DNA of 64,000 bases, from positions 1 to 64,000 of the forward strand of contig NZ_JACJTO010000024.1 in assembly GCF_014698755.1 (NCBI RefSeq), read 5' to 3'. Each line of letters begins with the position of its first letter. Positions within the stretch are counted from its first letter, which is position 1. The notes below the pieces were generated by a model. It did not search any database. It saw nothing but the letters and a program-made list of their open reading frames with translations, and was not told the origin of the DNA. Shown here one piece after another: positions 62,432 through 64,000 of the stretch. This stretch comes from Aphanizomenon flos-aquae FACHB-1287. Its GTDB lineage: Bacteria > Cyanobacteriota > Cyanobacteriia > Cyanobacteriales > Nostocaceae. The translations under genes and the position numbers were made by a program.

Positions 62432-63160
62432 GTGAAAATTGTTTTAGAAAATATTCACAAATCCTACGGTAAGCGATTAATTGTTAACCATGTTAGTCTT
62501 TCCGTGGCACAGGGAGAAGTTGTCGGGTTACTTGGTCCCAATGGTGCAGGTAAAACGACAACATTTTATATTGCCACAGGTTTGGAAAAACCCAATCATG
62601 GCAAAGTGTGGTTAGATAATTCCGACATTACTGATTTTCCCATGCACAAAAGGGCTAGATTAGGTATTGGTTATTTAGCTCAAGAACCCAGTGTATTTCG
62701 TCATCTTTCCGTGCAAGAAAATATTCTCCTAGTATTTGAACAAACTCAAGTTCCCAGAAGGGAATGGAGAAAACGACTACAGACTTTATTGCAGGAATTT
62801 CGCTTAGAAAAGGTAGCTAATAGTAAAGGGATTCAACTTTCTGGTGGTGAACGACGACGGACAGAATTAGCCAGAGCTTTAGCAGCAGGTAAAAATGGTC
62901 CAAAATTCCTGTTTTTAGATGAACCTTTTGCAGGAGTTGACCCTATTGCTGTGTCTGAAATTCAGGAAATTGTCGGTCAATTACGGAATCGCGGTATGGG
63001 CATTTTAATCACAGATCATAATGTCCGCGAAACCCTGTCTATTACAGATCGTGGTTATATCATGCGCGAGGGAGAAATTCTTGCTTTTGGTAATACCGAT
63101 GAACTTTATAATAATCCTTTGGTGCGACAATACTATTTAGGTGATAATTTCTCAATTTAA
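62432..63160 (+). CDS. lptB: LPS export ABC transporter ATPase LptB
   Basis: LptB powers lipopolysaccharide extraction from the inner membrane with LptF/LptG. The 242-residue protein starts with GTG (62432). It shows Walker A GPNGAGKTT, a Q-loop (YLAQEPSVFRHLSVQENI), the signature LSGGERRRTELARAL, Walker B FLFLDEPFAGVDP and a switch His (LITDHN). These match LptB rather than generic ABC ATPases, and the neighbours confirm it. Confidence 0.95.
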   Translation: MKIVLENIHKSYGKRLIVNHVSLSVAQGEVVGLLGPNGAGKTTTFYIATGLEKPNHGKVWLDNSDITDFPMHKRARLGIGYLAQEPSVFRHLSVQENILLVFEQTQVPRREWRKRLQTLLQEFRLEKVANSKGIQLSGGERRRTELARALAAGKNGPKFLFLDEPFAGVDPIAVSEIQEIVGQLRNRGMGILITDHNVRETLSITDRGYIMREGEILAFGNTDELYNNPLVRQYYLGDNFSI

Positions 63161-63214
63161 ATTCATTATAAATTGACGTTACTAAATTAACATCAGAAAT
63201 TGCCAAATATAATC

Positions 63215-64000
63215 ATGATATATAAACAGTTTAAACCTTTATTTAATTTATTTTCACCGTTTTCTTTATTTTCTTTTTCTATCATGGATCGCTATTTAGC
63301 GATGCAATTAATTTCACCATTTTTATTTGGTGTCGGTGCATTTACTTCTGTAGTTTTAGCAATTGATAGTTTATTTGAATTATTACGAAAAGTTGTAGAA
63401 TCTGGGCTACCACTCAATATCGCCCTAGAGATTTTCCTATTAAAGCTACCTTATGTCATGGTTTATTCTTTCCCCATGTCCACTTTGTTAGCTACTTTAA
63501 TGACCTATAGTCGCCTTTCTGGTGAAAGTGAATTAATTGCCTTACGTGGGTGTGGAGTGAGTGTTTATCGCATGGTTTTAACGGCTGTGGTATTAAGTTT
63601 TGGAGTCACTATTATGACTTATATATTTAATGAGCAAATTGCCCCCGCCGCCAATTATCAAGCCACTATTACCTTAGAACAAGCCCTCAAATCAGATAAA
63701 CCTTCCTTAAAACAACAAAATATTTACTATCCCGAATATCGAGAATTTCAAGAAGAAAATGGCAGCAAAAATAAAATACTTTCTCGCTTATTTTATGCTG
63801 ACCAATTTGATGGTAAAGCCATGAAAGGTTTAACAATTATAGATCGTTCTCGCTCTGGAGTTGATCAAATTGTTGTTTCCGAATCAGCTAAATGGAATAG
63901 TAAACAACAAGTTTGGGATTTTTACAATGGTACTATTTATTTAGTAGCAACCGATCGCTCTTATCGGAATATTTTACGATTTGAACATCAGCAATTACAA
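63215..64000 (+). CDS. LptF/LptG permease (partial)
   Basis: This permease of the YjgP/YjgQ family is cut by the window's right end; 262 codons are visible. After a short hydrophobic start, MDRYLAMQLISPFLFGVGAFTSVVLAIDSLFELLRKV begins at 63284, a likelier start than 63215. Helices two and three follow, including LPYVMVYSFPMSTLLATLMTYSRLSGESELIALRGCGVS, the coupling motif for LptB. The beta-jellyroll periplasmic part then starts. It comes 55 bp after lptB, in the usual cyanobacterial order. Confidence 0.93.
   Translation, partial: MIYKQFKPLFNLFSPFSLFSFSIMDRYLAMQLISPFLFGVGAFTSVVLAIDSLFELLRKVVESGLPLNIALEIFLLKLPYVMVYSFPMSTLLATLMTYSRLSGESELIALRGCGVSVYRMVLTAVVLSFGVTIMTYIFNEQIAPAANYQATITLEQALKSDKPSLKQQNIYYPEYREFQEENGSKNKILSRLFYADQFDGKAMKGLTIIDRSRSGVDQIVVSESAKWNSKQQVWDFYNGTIYLVATDRSYRNILRFEHQQLQ

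Overview
The window looks like chromosomal DNA of a filamentous, probably heterocyst-forming cyanobacterium (order Nostocales). The evidence is the 5' end of a cyanobacterial 16S rRNA gene, cytochrome b6f genes (petC, petA), NdhO, PipX, ZipN/Ftn2, Vipp1, ferredoxin:thioredoxin reductase, a XisI-family protein, a DevBCA-type exporter beside a PfaA/HglE-type polyketide synthase, AT-rich spacers and many GCGATCGC (HIP1) octamers. The exact genus cannot be fixed from this sequence.

Layout. 1-400: start of a 16S rRNA gene on the minus strand with a clear promoter. 399-3185 (minus): proC, sepF and the translationally coupled pipX-pipY pair. 3572-23402: a specialised-metabolite island. The minus strand carries six genes read from 18670 down to 3572: a large PKS (KS-AT-ACP-ACP-KR-DH), a degenerate KS/AT partner, a PfaD-type enoyl reductase, a PapA/condensation-like acyltransferase, a free acyl carrier protein, and a 619-residue protein with a TubC-like docking head and an unrecognised body. 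The plus strand, across an 866-bp divergent spacer, carries a small unknown protein and a DevB-DevC-DevA exporter. The simplest reading (inference) is a reduced polyketide or fatty-acyl chain built on the PKS, esterified onto an alcohol or sugar by the acyltransferase, and exported through DevBCA. It resembles heterocyst glycolipid chemistry but is not the standard hgl locus. By eye the island has one HIP1 site in 19 kb, against 20 in the following 40 kb.

23452-40143: mostly housekeeping genes: nagB, petC-petA, DUF3067, zipN, a DUF4912 protein, an aminotransferase, thioredoxin, two Vipp1/PspA paralogues, a SPOR-like membrane protein, a DciA-like protein, ndhO and ppx. 40300-42310: a debris field between ppx and ubiA, holding a truncated direct copy of the ubiA 5' end, a kinase tail, a hairpin repeat, an internally deleted protease-TPR gene, an orphan xisI and an antitoxin stub. 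42446-53187: ubiA, several cyanobacterial unknowns, a broken BLUF gene, an alcohol dehydrogenase, a zinc-ribbon protein, exonuclease III and a GH38 alpha-mannosidase. 53450-64000: a pentapeptide-repeat membrane protein, a TPR lipoprotein, rsmE with two glycosyltransferase-family genes, a membrane acyltransferase, DUF58, ftrC-DUF309, and an lptA-lptB-lptF/G set that runs off the window end.

Five copies of a ~106-117 bp element with TACAGC...GCTGTA-type ends lie between 34.6 and 58.4 kb. They look like IS630/Tc1-type MITEs, and the window also holds a stub of an IS630-type transposase. No tRNA gene and no CRISPR array was found.
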